Positions 44,686 through 55,600 of a stretch of DNA of 64,000 nt are shown one piece after another. The stretch lies in the NCBI GenBank assembly GCA_016744295.1, contig JADGEQ010000021.1, positions 1-64,000 of the forward strand. The letters are read 5' to 3'. The notes beneath the pieces were generated by a model. That model was not told the DNA's origin. It worked only from the letters and a program-made list of their open reading frames with translations, and did no database searches. Numbering within the stretch: position 1 is the stretch's first letter; each line of letters begins with the position of its first letter. A program made the position numbers and the translations under genes. Origin of the DNA: Desulfobacteraceae bacterium. Lineage in GTDB: Bacteria; Desulfobacterota; Desulfobacteria; Desulfobacterales; Desulfobacteraceae.

Positions 44686-45588
44686 TTAAAATTCAATGGA
44701 TGTTTTGAATATTATGGTTGCTGCTCCCGCTATTTTTACGAGGCAGGGTATTTGATTTTGAATTGACACAACCACCTCAACAACCCCTTCTCTTCCCATG
44801 GCCTCACCCTGGGCGCCTTTAAAGGAAAATGTATCCAGTTTCGTATCCACCACCCTGTTGCGGACCAGATAAGCGCCAAGCGGCCCATTTGCATTTCCGG
44901 TTACAGGGTCTTCATCAATTCCAATCCCAGGCGCAAACATTCTTCCATAACTTAAAATGTCGGAATCGATCGGGTTGAGGGTAAAAACAAAATACCCATT
45001 GCAATTGATGATTTTGCTAAGCGCCTTTAGCTTAGACAAATTCGGGCTTAAATGATTCAGCCTGTCCCTCCCGGTAATGCCGATCATCACCTTGGAGTGC
45101 CCTGTTGATGCGATTTGGATTGGACATCTATTGTCTATTTCCCCAGACGAAATCCCCATATATTCCAATAATTTTTTTTGAATATCTTCAGACAAAGGCG
45201 GTTCAATTTCGATACGTCCCTGGGTCATCCATATTTTTATATGATCATCGGATCTGTCTATTTCAAAAGGTAGAACACCAATCCTTGTCTTTATATTAAG
45301 AACACAAGAACACAGATCTTCTTCAAGTGCTCGGGCGTACATGGCCGCTATTGTTGCGTGGCCACAAATAGGCACTTCTGTAGTTGGCGTAAAATACCGA
45401 ATGATTCCATCACAGCTGTCATCGTCGGGACGAAACAAAAATGCTGTTTCCGAATTATTCAATTCCCTTGCAATTATCTGCATCTGATTTTCCGACATAC
45501 CGTCTGCATTAACGACAACACCGGCAGGATTGCCCTTGAACTTTGATTCTGTGAACGCATCTATTTGGTAAATTGTATATTGCTTCAT
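44686..45588 (-). CDS. PhzF family protein
   Basis: 300 residues from the ATG with AAGGG upstream; eight extra in-frame codons precede it. Two-fold repeated diaminopimelate-epimerase-like fold. The catalytic Glu of PhzF is in NNSETAFLF (about residue 47), after the hallmark QIDAFTESKFKGNPAGVVV. Family members act as isomerases of phenazine precursors or other small acids, and most genomic copies have unknown substrates. No phenazine genes are here. Immediately upstream lies a decayed D-amino-acid dehydrogenase, which hints at a past amino-acid isomer function. Confidence 0.9.
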   Translation of the reverse strand: MKQYTIYQIDAFTESKFKGNPAGVVVNADGMSENQMQIIARELNNSETAFLFRPDDDSCDGIIRYFTPTTEVPICGHATIAAMYARALEEDLCSCVLNIKTRIGVLPFEIDRSDDHIKIWMTQGRIEIEPPLSEDIQKKLLEYMGISSGEIDNRCPIQIASTGHSKVMIGITGRDRLNHLSPNLSKLKALSKIINCNGYFVFTLNPIDSDILSYGRMFAPGIGIDEDPVTGNANGPLGAYLVRNRVVDTKLDTFSFKGAQGEAMGREGVVEVVVSIQNQIPCLVKIAGAATIIFKTSIEF

Positions 45589-45759
45589 TGCGGGTCCCTT
45601 TTTATTGCACAACCGTCTTATTCACAGAATGATTTTTCGCTGATGCTTTTTAGCCAAGCAGGCAACTTCTGTCAAGCTCAAAAAGAACCCGGTAAACACA
45701 ACCTCTCTTTGAACGCGGGGCGCTATTCAGGACTTATCACCTGGCCAATTCAAACACAT

Positions 45760-45960
45760 CTACAGCAAGTGTTGGTTGATCCCAAAGGGGCGAATATTAA
45801 TATCAGGGGTCTTGTCCTAGACCATATCTGTTACTATTTTCCCAGTTCCCGTTGCAGGGGTCAGCACCAGCATGCTGTGGCCGGTTGCGATGAACAGGTT
45901 ATCCAGGGAGGGCTTGATATAAAGGGGAGATGTGCCGCAGAGGGTCCGGTAAAGTTCGTG
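45760..45960 (-). pseudogene. Decayed C-terminus of a D-amino-acid dehydrogenase (DadA-like)
   Basis: Minus-strand translation gives DNLFIATGHSMLVLTPATG followed by TGKIVTDMV, a stop, then DKTPDINIRPFGINQ and a final stop. This is the FAD-binding C-terminal end of DadA/glycine-oxidase-type flavoenzymes (typically NLFLATGHGMLG...ATGK, then TPDID-x-RPF). The in-frame TAG at 45817-45819 and the absence of the other 300-plus residues show it is a remnant. It lies in the 507-base gap between the PhzF-like and cheW genes. The rest of the gap, 45961-46095, holds nothing I can identify. Confidence 0.75.
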
Positions 45961-46095
45961 CCTTACAGCTCCCGGGGAACACAAAGGAATAACATCTGAA
46001 AAATAGAGCAGCAGTTGCCATGGGAGGCACCATCACCAATTCCGTCCTTTCAATGATTCATACCCGGGTGCTTTTAAGAAGGTTCATAGTTTGTG

Positions 46096-46545
46096 TTACG
46101 CCTTCAACACTTCAGGAATATTCAAAATACCAATCAGCTGGGTTTTGTTTTTGAGAACACCTTGAAAATATTTGCCTTTTATTATGCCGATATTTGCGGG
46201 TGCCGGCTCAATATCACGGTTTCCGGCATGAACCACATCACCGATGGCATCAACCAGCAGGCCAATATGCTCATTTTCGGAATTAACAATAATATTTTTA
46301 TTTTCTCTGTTTTTTTTAACAGGACCCAACCCCAGTTTTTTACCCAAATCAATAATGGTGACAATTCTGCCCCTTAGATTTAAAATACCCTTGATATAGC
46401 CGGAGGACTGGGGGACACTGGTTATCTCAAAATTTTTGTTAATTTCTTGAATATCCAGAATATTAATACCGCAAAGGGTAGTGCCCACATAAAAAGTTGA
46501 AAATTCAACCCCCTCTATTACATTTTCCATCCCATCTTCTACCAT
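46096..46545 (-). CDS. cheW: CheW chemotaxis coupling protein
   Basis: 149 residues with the CheW beta-barrel fold: YVGTTLCGINILDIQEI, then ILNLRGRIVTIIDLGKKLG, the most conserved part, and a C-terminal LNIPEVL. It couples chemoreceptors to the CheA kinase. It lies 43 bases after the CheA-like gene on the same strand, in one cluster with a chemoreceptor. Confidence 0.94.
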   Translation of the reverse strand: MVEDGMENVIEGVEFSTFYVGTTLCGINILDIQEINKNFEITSVPQSSGYIKGILNLRGRIVTIIDLGKKLGLGPVKKNRENKNIIVNSENEHIGLLVDAIGDVVHAGNRDIEPAPANIGIIKGKYFQGVLKNKTQLIGILNIPEVLKA

Positions 46546-46588
46546 ATCTTTTTCCTTGTTCTGAAAATAAGTTACACTCTCAAATTCA

Positions 46589-48457
46589 TTAGACCCATTC
46601 AGGCTTTATCACCCGGGCTAGCCCAGGCACATCTATGATTAGAGTTGTATGCCCCTTAATAATCATTGACCCGCTGATACCATGCTGTTTCAAAGTGTTG
46701 TCATCAATGTCCAAAACAACCTCAAAAGCATCCAAAGGAGGGATTACCAAAAGCCCAAATTCCCTGGTGCCGACTCGTAAAACAATGATTTCCTGCTGCT
46801 CCCTTACCGGAATGGCATCTATATTTACAACCTGTGACAACTCGCATAGAGGAAGTGCGCCCCCCCTGTATTGAACCACTTTGCTTTCACCGATCTGTTC
46901 AATTTCAGATGTTTGAACCCTTTCAATTCGGTCCACACAGTCCAGGGGAACTGCAAAAAAATCCTTGTCTGAGTTTTTAAAGGTTAAGAGTGCTGTCTTT
47001 TCTTTCCCGGTCTGCACTGCGCCTTCCTTGGATGATGTAAATTGCTTTACCTCGGACATGGTTGACAAACAGGCCATTTGGGCAAGGTTGGTAATATCTA
47101 TAATCAGGGCAACCTTTCCATCCCCCATGATGGTTGCACCGGCAAAGGCAGTGCATTTTTTAAGGTGCCTGCCCACCGGCTTTACCACTATCTCTTCGGA
47201 ATCATGCAATTGATCGACAATAAGCCCGTATTTATAGGCACCCGAAGAAACCACAGCAATATTTATGGCATTGTTTTGATTAGATCTTCGGTCCTTTGTT
47301 TTTCTTGCCTGCCAGTCTGAAACAGAATCAATTGATTTTTCAATAATGGTTTCACCAATGGCTTCACCAGTGGTGAGGTGCTGTTTTGACCGCCTGTCAG
47401 CAATATCTTCCCTCCTGTCCGACAATTCCATTCCGCTTTCAAGATCAATATATTTTTTTTCAATGTCGAGCATTTTTGAAAGGTCCAGCAGGGGTAACAA
47501 TTCTCCTCTTAATCGGACAACCTCGGCATCCCCCACTTTTTCAATCTTTTCTTTGATCTGGCCAACAGGAATTCTGAGAAGTTCATCCAGATTAACCTGT
47601 GGTACTGCATAGCGGTCACGGCCCACCGAGGTGATCTGACTGGGGATGATGGCAAGGGTTAACGGCAGCTTGATTTGAATGCTGGTGCCCACCCCTTTTT
47701 TAGAATCCAGCTCCAGAATACCCCCGAGATTTTCAATATTTGTAACAACAACATCCATGCCGACACCCCGACCGGAAACATCGGTAATTTTTTCCGCCGT
47801 TGAAAAAGACGGCAGAAAAATCAGTTCCATTTTTTGTTTTTCGGACATGCCAGGGACCTGTTGTTCGGTAATCAGTCCTTTTGAAACAGCAAGGGCTGAA
47901 ATTTTTTCAGGATCTAATCCTTTTCCGTCATCGGAAATGTGGATATTTATCTGGCCTGCATCATGGAATGCCCGCAGTATAATTTTACCAATGGCATTCT
48001 TGCCTTCCTTCTCCCTTTCCCCGGGAGTTTCAATCCCATGGTCAACACAATTTCTCACCAAATGGGTTAGGGGATCACTGATGGATTCCAGGATGGTTTT
48101 GTCCAACTCCACCTCTTTGCCTTCAATGACAAGATCAATGGATTTCCCCAATTGCCCGGATAAGTCCCTGACAACCCTGTTAAATTTATTGAAAATATTT
48201 GCCATGGGCTGCATCCGGGTTCTCATGATAGTTTCCTGGAGTTCCGAGGTAATCATATCAATCCGCTGGCTGGAGACCTCTGTGGCTTTGATATTGTCCG
48301 TGGTGACACCCTGGAGCAACTGATTCCGGCTTAAAACAAGCTCCCCTGCAAGGGTCATCAGGGTATCTAAAAGTCCCACATTGACTCTTATGGATGCATT
48401 CCCTTTATCACCGGCATCTTCAGGTTTATTTTTTATATCTGCACTCATTTCAATCAT
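46589..48457 (-). CDS. CheA-type histidine kinase lacking the HPt (P1) and P2 domains
   Basis: 622 residues. The protein starts at the dimerisation domain (about 22-85; VNVGLLDTLMTLAGELVLSRN), followed by a complete ATPase: N box HLVRNCVDHGIETPGER, G1 ISDDGKGLD, F/G2 FSTAEKITDVSGRGVGMD. Two CheW-like regulatory domains follow (about 265-440 and 480-620), separated by a long polar linker. No phosphorylatable-histidine HPt domain is present, and only 67 bases lie before the upstream gene, so it was not missed at the N-terminus. It must phosphorylate a separate HPt, as described for split CheA kinases of Rhodobacter. Confidence 0.92.
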   Translation of the reverse strand: MIEMSADIKNKPEDAGDKGNASIRVNVGLLDTLMTLAGELVLSRNQLLQGVTTDNIKATEVSSQRIDMITSELQETIMRTRMQPMANIFNKFNRVVRDLSGQLGKSIDLVIEGKEVELDKTILESISDPLTHLVRNCVDHGIETPGEREKEGKNAIGKIILRAFHDAGQINIHISDDGKGLDPEKISALAVSKGLITEQQVPGMSEKQKMELIFLPSFSTAEKITDVSGRGVGMDVVVTNIENLGGILELDSKKGVGTSIQIKLPLTLAIIPSQITSVGRDRYAVPQVNLDELLRIPVGQIKEKIEKVGDAEVVRLRGELLPLLDLSKMLDIEKKYIDLESGMELSDRREDIADRRSKQHLTTGEAIGETIIEKSIDSVSDWQARKTKDRRSNQNNAINIAVVSSGAYKYGLIVDQLHDSEEIVVKPVGRHLKKCTAFAGATIMGDGKVALIIDITNLAQMACLSTMSEVKQFTSSKEGAVQTGKEKTALLTFKNSDKDFFAVPLDCVDRIERVQTSEIEQIGESKVVQYRGGALPLCELSQVVNIDAIPVREQQEIIVLRVGTREFGLLVIPPLDAFEVVLDIDDNTLKQHGISGSMIIKGHTTLIIDVPGLARVIKPEWV

Positions 48458-48481
48458 TGCGTTTATCCTTCAATTTTCGAA

Positions 48482-48510
48482 GGCCCCCCGGATATTCCAG
48501 CCGGAAGGCC
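48482..48510. other. Hairpin between the chemoreceptor and CheA-like genes
   Basis: GGCCTTCCGG and CCGGGGGGCC on the minus strand pair over ten bases (two G-U pairs) around a 9-base loop. No T-run on the minus strand. Possible attenuator or mRNA processing site adjusting receptor-to-kinase ratio. Confidence 0.45.
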
Positions 48511-48524
48511 CCTGCCCTTTTCTT

Positions 48525-50615
48525 TTACTTCAGCTTAAACCTGCTGACCATTTCATTGAGATTTTCAGCCAACTGAGACAATTCCACCGCACTTGAACTC
48601 ACCTGAAGGCTTCCTGCGTTCATTTCATCTGCAGCCTGACTCACCTTGTGGACATCCTCGGTAACCTCTCCAGCCACGGCAGATGTCTGGTTGACATTTT
48701 CATTTACCTCCTGAACACCGGCAGCAGCCTGGCTGACGTTGTTGGAAATTTCCTGGGTGGTGGCCGATTGTTCTTCAATGGCGGTTGCCACAGTGGTGAC
48801 AATCATATTGATCTCATTGATGATGTCAACAATGGATCCGATGGCTGATACAGACTCCTGGGTGCTTGACTGTACATCGCCAATCCGTGAACCGATTTCC
48901 TGGGTGGCTTCTGCCGTCTGCTGGGCAAGGGCCTTGATTTCCGCAGCAACCACGGCAAATCCTTTCCCGGCTTCCCCCGCCCTTGCTGCCTCTATGGTGG
49001 CGTTGAGTGCCAGCAGGTTTGTCTGTTCGGAAATATCTGAAATGGTTTCCGTAACCTTGGAAATTTCCAAAGCAGCCTTGCCCAGATCATCCACTTTTTG
49101 GGAAATATGTTCCGCTTTGTTCACTGCCTCTGAAGTTGTCTGGCTACCCTTGGCTGTATTGCTTGCAATTTCATTGATGGTAGCGGACATTTCTTCAGCT
49201 GCCGCCACTATCATTTGAAGACTGGCTGTTGTTTGTTCTGTGGCCGCAGCAACGCTATTCATGCTTGTCGCCATTTCTTCGGCTGCCGAAGCAACATTAT
49301 TTGCTTTTTGAGAGGATTGCTCCGAACCCGAGGCCATCTGTTGCGAAATGGCGGAAAGTTCCGTGGAAGAAGAGGTCAATGTTTGAACCCCCCCTGTAAT
49401 GTCGGTGAACATACGATTCAGGTTTTCTGCCATCTCTTTCATGTTGCCATAGACACCCGTAATTTCTTTACCGCCTGTATCAAATTCAACGGTCAGGTCT
49501 CCCTTGGCAATGCTGTCAGCGATCCTGGCGATTTCTGAAGGATCCTGCCCCAGTTGAGCCATGATGCCCCGGACAAACCAGAGAACACCCAAAAGTGTGA
49601 GGACCAGAAAAATACCCCCGACCAACAGAACAATATTTCGAATCTCAACAACCGGCGCCATAAATTCAGCCTCCTCCTGGGTCACACAAATGCTCCAACC
49701 GGTTGCGGGTACCGGTGCAAACCCGGCTATTTTATCAATCCCCTTGAAGGTATAGGTGTTAACGCCGGATTTTTGAGCCAGCATGTCAGCCACAATCGTC
49801 TCCATACCATTGAGTGTTTTAAGATCCAGTTTCAGAATATGGTCCTGGTTTGGATGGGCAATGATCATCCCGTTTTTGGCTGCCATAAAGGGGTAACCTG
49901 TTTTACCCAATTTTACCCGGGTAATTTTCTTTGACATGGTATCCAGTTTAACCGATATCCCGAACACCCCTAGGAACTGTCCGGAAGCTGTTTTGAGCGG
50001 TACGGCCACCACGGTAATTGGAAGCCCGGTCGCCTTGGATATGGCTGGAGAGCCAATGACAACGGCTCCGCTTTTTTGAACTGAAGCAAAATAATCCCTG
50101 TCTTTTAAAGATATTTTTTTTGTTCGATTGACGCCCCCCTTGCTGTCGGAAATGAAGATTCCCTGGGCATCCGTGACAAAGAAAATATTATAATCTTTTC
50201 CAACTTCATTAAACGCATCTCCCAGAAAACGATCCAGGACCGTTAATTCAACCATGGCGTTGTCCACCCCAGCCTGGGCCACTTTAGCGACGGCATCCGT
50301 TATCCGTGAATCAATAGCCATCCCCTTTGCAAACTTGATTTCCTGGGTCATGGCGACATCCACCATGGCGGACATGTTTTTAGCCATCATCTGGACCTGA
50401 CCCTTTGCAAGTGAATCAAGCGCCGTTGATGATTTACTAATTGAAAAAAGCCCGACAACCGTTAAGGGTATGATCGCAGCCAGAATGCCCCCGACAATAA
50501 GTTTAAACTTTAAAGATCTTTGTTTCATTTTTCCCATCCTTGATTTAGTATTATTGTATACATCTTTGACGTTATCTTTGTTTTGTGTTGTACCCTTGCC
50601 CAGATCATTCTTCAT
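48525..50615 (-). CDS. Methyl-accepting chemotaxis protein with double Cache sensor
   Basis: 696 residues if started at the ATG overlapping the previous gene stop (GAATGA); an ATG at 50528 with GGATGGG upstream is a good alternative. Transmembrane helix ([19 protein letters not shown]), a large periplasmic dCache sensor (about 70-330 with [22 protein letters not shown]), second helix, HAMP, and signalling domain with tip [20 protein letters not shown]. dCache domains commonly bind amino acids or carboxylates. Next to CheA-like and CheW genes, so it is likely the dedicated receptor of this cluster. Confidence 0.92.
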   Translation of the reverse strand: MKNDLGKGTTQNKDNVKDVYNNTKSRMGKMKQRSLKFKLIVGGILAAIIPLTVVGLFSISKSSTALDSLAKGQVQMMAKNMSAMVDVAMTQEIKFAKGMAIDSRITDAVAKVAQAGVDNAMVELTVLDRFLGDAFNEVGKDYNIFFVTDAQGIFISDSKGGVNRTKKISLKDRDYFASVQKSGAVVIGSPAISKATGLPITVVAVPLKTASGQFLGVFGISVKLDTMSKKITRVKLGKTGYPFMAAKNGMIIAHPNQDHILKLDLKTLNGMETIVADMLAQKSGVNTYTFKGIDKIAGFAPVPATGWSICVTQEEAEFMAPVVEIRNIVLLVGGIFLVLTLLGVLWFVRGIMAQLGQDPSEIARIADSIAKGDLTVEFDTGGKEITGVYGNMKEMAENLNRMFTDITGGVQTLTSSSTELSAISQQMASGSEQSSQKANNVASAAEEMATSMNSVAAATEQTTASLQMIVAAAEEMSATINEIASNTAKGSQTTSEAVNKAEHISQKVDDLGKAALEISKVTETISDISEQTNLLALNATIEAARAGEAGKGFAVVAAEIKALAQQTAEATQEIGSRIGDVQSSTQESVSAIGSIVDIINEINMIVTTVATAIEEQSATTQEISNNVSQAAAGVQEVNENVNQTSAVAGEVTEDVHKVSQAADEMNAGSLQVSSSAVELSQLAENLNEMVSRFKLK

Positions 50616-51004
50616 TCCCGGCCATTCCACTGCTTCCTTTGCCCTGAATGGATTTTTTCTAAAACAGAGGTGATATCTAAAAGGTCATTCTCTAAAAAAC
50701 TGATAAAACAGGGGTTTAATTGAAGCCCCAGACCCATCATCTGCCTTGTTCTATCGGGCAAAACCAGAATCAAACGGATATTGTCGAACAACAATTTCAG
50801 GGTGAGTAATTTTCGGATATCATTTTCACATCTCACAAAAATTACGATAACCGATATCCGGTTCAACGGCCTGCAAAGCTTCCGGGATAAATCACTGATT
50901 GAACTCACGGTATCCATTTGGATTTTTGAAAGTTGCTTTTGAATCAATCGTTCAAGATTTTTCCCCAATGGTTCGCTATCATCTGCGCATAATATTATTT
51001 TCAT
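50612..51004 (-). CDS. Receiver-like small protein, degenerate response regulator
   Basis: 130 residues from the ATG at 51004; an open extension of 38 codons upstream lacks sequence character. It looks like an atypical CheY fold: [12 protein letters not shown] at the N-terminus carries the acidic pair, but the phosphorylatable Asp of strand 3 is missing ([12 protein letters not shown] there) and no canonical Thr or Lys is clear. [20 protein letters not shown] and a C-terminal helix follow. Its TGA overlaps the chemoreceptor ATG (ATGA). Possibly a phosphorylation-independent adaptor of this signalling cluster. Confidence 0.65.
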   Translation of the reverse strand: MKIILCADDSEPLGKNLERLIQKQLSKIQMDTVSSISDLSRKLCRPLNRISVIVIFVRCENDIRKLLTLKLLFDNIRLILVLPDRTRQMMGLGLQLNPCFISFLENDLLDITSVLEKIHSGQRKQWNGRE

Positions 51005-51165
51005 TTTTTTTTGGATTCTCACCCCCCTCTCATTCCAGCTTACGATTGCCTTTATTGTTGAATACTGAGCAGGATGCGTGCCAGAAAGACGATATTTTAT
51101 TTTTTTATTTAATAACAAACAGTTACAACTATAACCGGGAGGATTTCATAACCTGCAAATGCTGG

Positions 51166-51211
51166 GGATTCCCATAAACAGGAATGAGATCATTCCTGTT
51201 TATGGGAATCC
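51166..51211. terminator. 21-bp perfect inverted repeat over the response-regulator stop codon
   Basis: GGATTCCCATAAACAGGAAT-G pairs perfectly over 21 bases with its complement around the 4-base loop AGAT; the stop codon of the sigma-54 regulator lies within it. No T-run follows on the minus strand. Could end or protect the kinase-regulator mRNA and separate it from the chemotaxis genes. Confidence 0.65.
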
Positions 51212-52653
51212 GGAACAAATTTGTTTAGGGATAAACGGGAAGGGTTTGCAGCATCGGCAGACCCAAAACCGGGGAGGCCGTGTTTATTTAAAAGCCCATA
51301 TAAGCGGGACTGGGAAATACCGGAGATCTTGCAGGCAGCTTTGCGATCACCCGTTGAACGATTGATCAACTCTTTCAAATAGTTTTTTTCAAGCTTGGCT
51401 CGGTAGACATTAAAGGTGGGAAGTTGATTATTCTTTTCAATACCCATGGGGGAGGGTTTGAGATCTTTTTTCAAGACCGGATCAAATGATAATTCCGACA
51501 TCCTGTATTCCGGCGGCAGATGTTTGGGAAAAAGCGTTGGATAGTTGCTTGCCGATGCCAGCGCATATTCCAACACATTGACAAGTTCACGCACATTCCC
51601 GGGCCAATTGTGTTTGGACAATACTTGGAAAAATTCAGGGGAAATCGCCTTTGTTTCCATCCGGTATTTGTTTGAAAGCTCATGGAGTTTTTTGACGACG
51701 ATTTCCTCAATGTCCTTTTGTCTATCCCTGAGAGGGGGCAGTTTTATTTCCATGGCGCGAATCCGATATAACAGGTCCTGGCGGAACAAATTTTTTGTTA
51801 CCATCTGATCTAAATCCAGGTTTGTTGCCGCAACCAACCGGATATCAAGCTGGAGTTCCCTATTCCCGCCAATGGGGCGGACAGATCTTTCCTGGAGGGT
51901 TCTCAAAAAAGATTTTTGAGCGGTCAGGGGCAAATCTCCAACTTCATCCAGCATCAATGTGCCGCCATCGGCCTGAACCAGAAGGCCTTCCTGTTTTTTC
52001 CCCGCACCGGTAAAAGCCCCTTTCTCATGGCCGAACAGGGTACTTTCTATCAATGTTTCGGGCAGAGCACCGCAATCAACTGCGATAAAGGGTTTGCCAG
52101 CTCTTTTGCTGTTCTCGTGGATCGCCTTTGCGAATAACTCCTTACCCGTTCCGGTTTCGCCTGTGATCAATACGCTGGCGTCCGTTGCAGAAGCCTTTCC
52201 AACCTCTTCCAGGCATTTCCGGATTGCATCGGACTCTCCGACAATAGCGGGTCGAACCAGTGGAATCAAATGGGGGGCGGCAAGTTTTTCTTTTCGATAT
52301 TGAAGGGCTCTTGTAATTGGCAGGGATACTTCATCAAGGAGAAAAGGCTTTTGAACATAATCCCATGCCCCGTATTTAAATGCCAATTCCGCACCTCTGG
52401 CATCCCCGGTTCCGGTAATGATAATCACCTCCGGAGAAGAATATGCGTCCGTAAATACAGGCAATAGCTCCAATCCATTCCCGTCGGGAAGTTCCAGGTC
52501 AAGAAGGACCAGGTCAAATTTTTGATTTTCAAAAAGAGCACGTCCCCCTTTGAGAGTGTGGGCTATCTCAAAGCTAAACCCCATCTGTTTGAGCAGTTTA
52601 CTGAAAAAAAGACATATTTTTAAATCATCATCAATTATTAATACCTTGCTCAT
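51190..52653 (-). CDS. NtrC-family sigma-54-dependent response regulator
   Basis: 487 residues. Receiver domain (1-120) with DDD at 8-10 and phosphorylatable D52 in LVLLDLELPDG; AAA+ domain with Walker A GETGTGKE, GAFTGA and Walker B GGTLMLDEVGD; C-terminal Fis-type helix-turn-helix (KAACKISGISQSRLYGLLNKHG). It lies 12 bases after the hybrid histidine kinase gene, which is surely its partner. Target promoters would be sigma-54-type and are not visible in this cluster. Confidence 0.94.
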   Translation of the reverse strand: MSKVLIIDDDLKICLFFSKLLKQMGFSFEIAHTLKGGRALFENQKFDLVLLDLELPDGNGLELLPVFTDAYSSPEVIIITGTGDARGAELAFKYGAWDYVQKPFLLDEVSLPITRALQYRKEKLAAPHLIPLVRPAIVGESDAIRKCLEEVGKASATDASVLITGETGTGKELFAKAIHENSKRAGKPFIAVDCGALPETLIESTLFGHEKGAFTGAGKKQEGLLVQADGGTLMLDEVGDLPLTAQKSFLRTLQERSVRPIGGNRELQLDIRLVAATNLDLDQMVTKNLFRQDLLYRIRAMEIKLPPLRDRQKDIEEIVVKKLHELSNKYRMETKAISPEFFQVLSKHNWPGNVRELVNVLEYALASASNYPTLFPKHLPPEYRMSELSFDPVLKKDLKPSPMGIEKNNQLPTFNVYRAKLEKNYLKELINRSTGDRKAACKISGISQSRLYGLLNKHGLPGFGSADAANPSRLSLNKFVPDSHKQE

Positions 52654-52665
52654 CGCTTAATCCTG

Positions 52666-55600
52666 TTATCTTCTTTTGTTCAATGAATCATTTATACTGT
52701 ACGATAGTTCACTTGCAATCATGGGTTTCATGATCATATCACAGATACCGTGCGCTTTCATTATTTCAGACGTTATCCCTTCACTGAAACCCGTACAGAG
52801 AATAATCGGTATATCGGGCCTTTCTGTTTTTATGAAGTTTGACAACTCAAGGCCAGTCATGCCGGGCATGGTCAGGTCGGTGAGGATGAGGTCAAACCCC
52901 GTGGGGTCCTGCCTAAATGTTTCCAATGCATCCACCCCATTGTCTACACCGACAACTTCGTACCCAAGTTTGATCAGAAGATGGGATATCCACTCAACAA
53001 CCGAAGGTTCATCATCTACGATCATTACCCTGCCCTTCCCCGTCATAAAAAGTTCAGTATCCATGTTTTCATCCTTTCCCGGTTTGATCGTCTGTTCCGG
53101 AATCAGGATCTGAAAGGCCGAGCCCACTCCAGACTCGCTGTAAACTGAAACATCGCCTTTCAACTCCTTGATGATCCCATAAACCAAAGCAAGTCCCATT
53201 CCAGTCCCTTCTCCCTTAACTTTTGTTGTAAAAAAAGGTTCAAAAATTTTTCCGATCACATTTTTTGGAATACCGCACCCTGTGTCTGAAATTGTTATCT
53301 GAACATATTTTCCCGGCGCTAATTCCTTCAACTGGAAAATATCATCGGCCAGCCTGTCAATGGATTTAAGCCTCACAGTGAGCACCCCGCCGCATTCTCT
53401 CATGGCATGGGCCGCATTGGTAAAAAGGTTCATGAAAATTTGATGCAATTGAGTCGGATCTGCCAGGATAATACAATCTGATTGGGGGAAATCTGCTTTT
53501 ATCTCAATATTTGGGGATATGGAGGCTTTTATAAAATTCAAACATTCTTTAACCAAAGAAACAATTTGCACCCGATATTTTTGGGCGTCGGATTTACGGC
53601 TGAATGCCAATATATGCTTCACCAGTTCCCTGGCTCTTAAACCTGCAGACAAAACCTGATTCAAATTGTTTATGGTCTCCTCATCTCCGTTTGAATTTAG
53701 TTTTGCCAATTCTGTAAACCCGAAAATGGAGGAAAGGATATTATTGAAATCGTGGGCAACCCCCCCGGCAAGGGTACCGAGTGCTTCCATTTTCTGGGTT
53801 TGCTGAATACGGACTTCCATTTTTTTACGCTCGGTAATGTCCTGAATTGTTCCCCGGAGGTAGTGGCTGCTGGCTCCTGACTCCGGTTCACAGATAATAT
53901 TCACCCATTTCGCCTTGCCCGAAGACAGCACAAGCTTCAACTCGATATCAAAGGGAATACCGTTGCGGATAGCCGTTTGAACAGCAGATATATATTTTTC
54001 CCACCATTTCCCAACCATTATTTTTTGGATGTCCGCAAAAGGGGGGGGACCCAGTTCAGGATCACGTTCAAAGATCTGGTAAAGCACATCTGACCAGACA
54101 CGAACATCTGTTTCAGGATCAAAGGACCAATTTCCAATACAGGCGATTTGCTGGGCAAGCCGCAGGTCCGTATTGGTTTTTACAAGTTGTTGTTCCAACT
54201 TCTTGCGTTGGGTAATATCTCTTGTGACGCCCAATATTCTATCGGGAACCCCTTTGTTATTTCTCAAAAACCGACCGGTAACTTCGGCCCACATGATTGA
54301 ACCGGATTTTTGAATCATCTCCAATTCGATCACCCTGAAGCGATCTGCATCCACCCCTTCCTCAGATTCCCGGTCCAGCTCTTCAGATATCATGGCGGAT
54401 ATTGTTTTCAAATAATCTTCGCTCATACGAGCCCCCAATTCCAGTCCGACAAACTCACTAGGGATATACCCTGAAAAACTTTCTATGGCAGGGCTGACAT
54501 AGGAGAAGGTGAAATCGGAAAGCTGTAAAATCCAGATTGCATCCGTTGCATTTTCTGCCAGCAAACGATAGCGTTTCTCACTTTCACGCAACTCAACCAC
54601 AGCCTTCTTTCTTTGAAGAATTTTCCACATCCCGTCCATCATCAATTCCAATTGACGGGCGTCCGATCCATCATAATCCGTATCTTTGTTGCCAACGCCG
54701 GTGAGGGCGACAATCTTGTCACCATCAAATATGGGAACATTCATTACCCGTATAATATTGACATGCCCCTGTGGATATCCTTTTTTCCCCGACGAAGAAA
54801 AATTTGGATAGTCATTGATGATGAGCGGTTTTCCGGACCGGATGGCTTCAGCCCACAGGCCTGTATCCGCCACATTATAGATCATTACCGTATCATCTAT
54901 TTCACATTCTTTCATGGTCTGCTTTGACCAGGTGTGCATGGTTAACTGGGATTCGTCTTCATTTAAAAATGCCAGGTATCCAATTTGACTCTGGGTTAAA
55001 TGGATCACTTCCTCAAGGGCAAACTCTGTCAGGGCTTTCATTGATTTTTTGGTCATTTGGTTTAATTCAAACAACTTTTTCAATCTCAACGTTTCCAAAT
55101 CCCGTGCCTGTTCAGCCACTTTTTTCTGTTGCTCAATTCGGAACACCTGTTTGGTGATATAAAAGGATATAATAATGATAGCAATTAGAATGCCCCCCAA
55201 AATCTGTAAAAATTTTTGGCGAATCAATTTTATTTCCTGCTGAATATCTTCCATATAAGCACCGGTTCCTATAATCCAACCCCAGGGAGAAAACCCCTTA
55301 ACATAGGAAATTTTCGGCACTATTTTTTGCGGCAAGTTTTTCCATTGCCAATAATAATTCACATAGCCGCCCTGGTTTTGCATCACCATTTCCACCATTG
55401 CGACAAAGGGATAATTTCCGGCAGCATCCTTAAAAAATGTCAGGTCTTTCCCTTCAAGATCAGGACGATAAGGATGCATGACCATAAAAGGATTCATATC
55501 ATTAATCCAAAAATACTCATTGCCTTCCGGACCGTATCTCAGGTTGCGAAGATGACCTACCGCTTCTTTACGTGCATTTTCTGGTGTGATTTTACCCTGT

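Noticed and set aside
45565..45999. A 144-codon plus-strand frame between the PhzF-like and cheW genes
   Set aside because: It is antisense to the DadA remnant, which explains the sequence better; no ribosome-binding site or domain.
47679..48323. A 214-codon plus-strand frame opposite the CheA-like gene
   Set aside because: It is antisense to a well-supported kinase, has Ser/Pro/Arg-rich low-quality composition and no ribosome-binding site.
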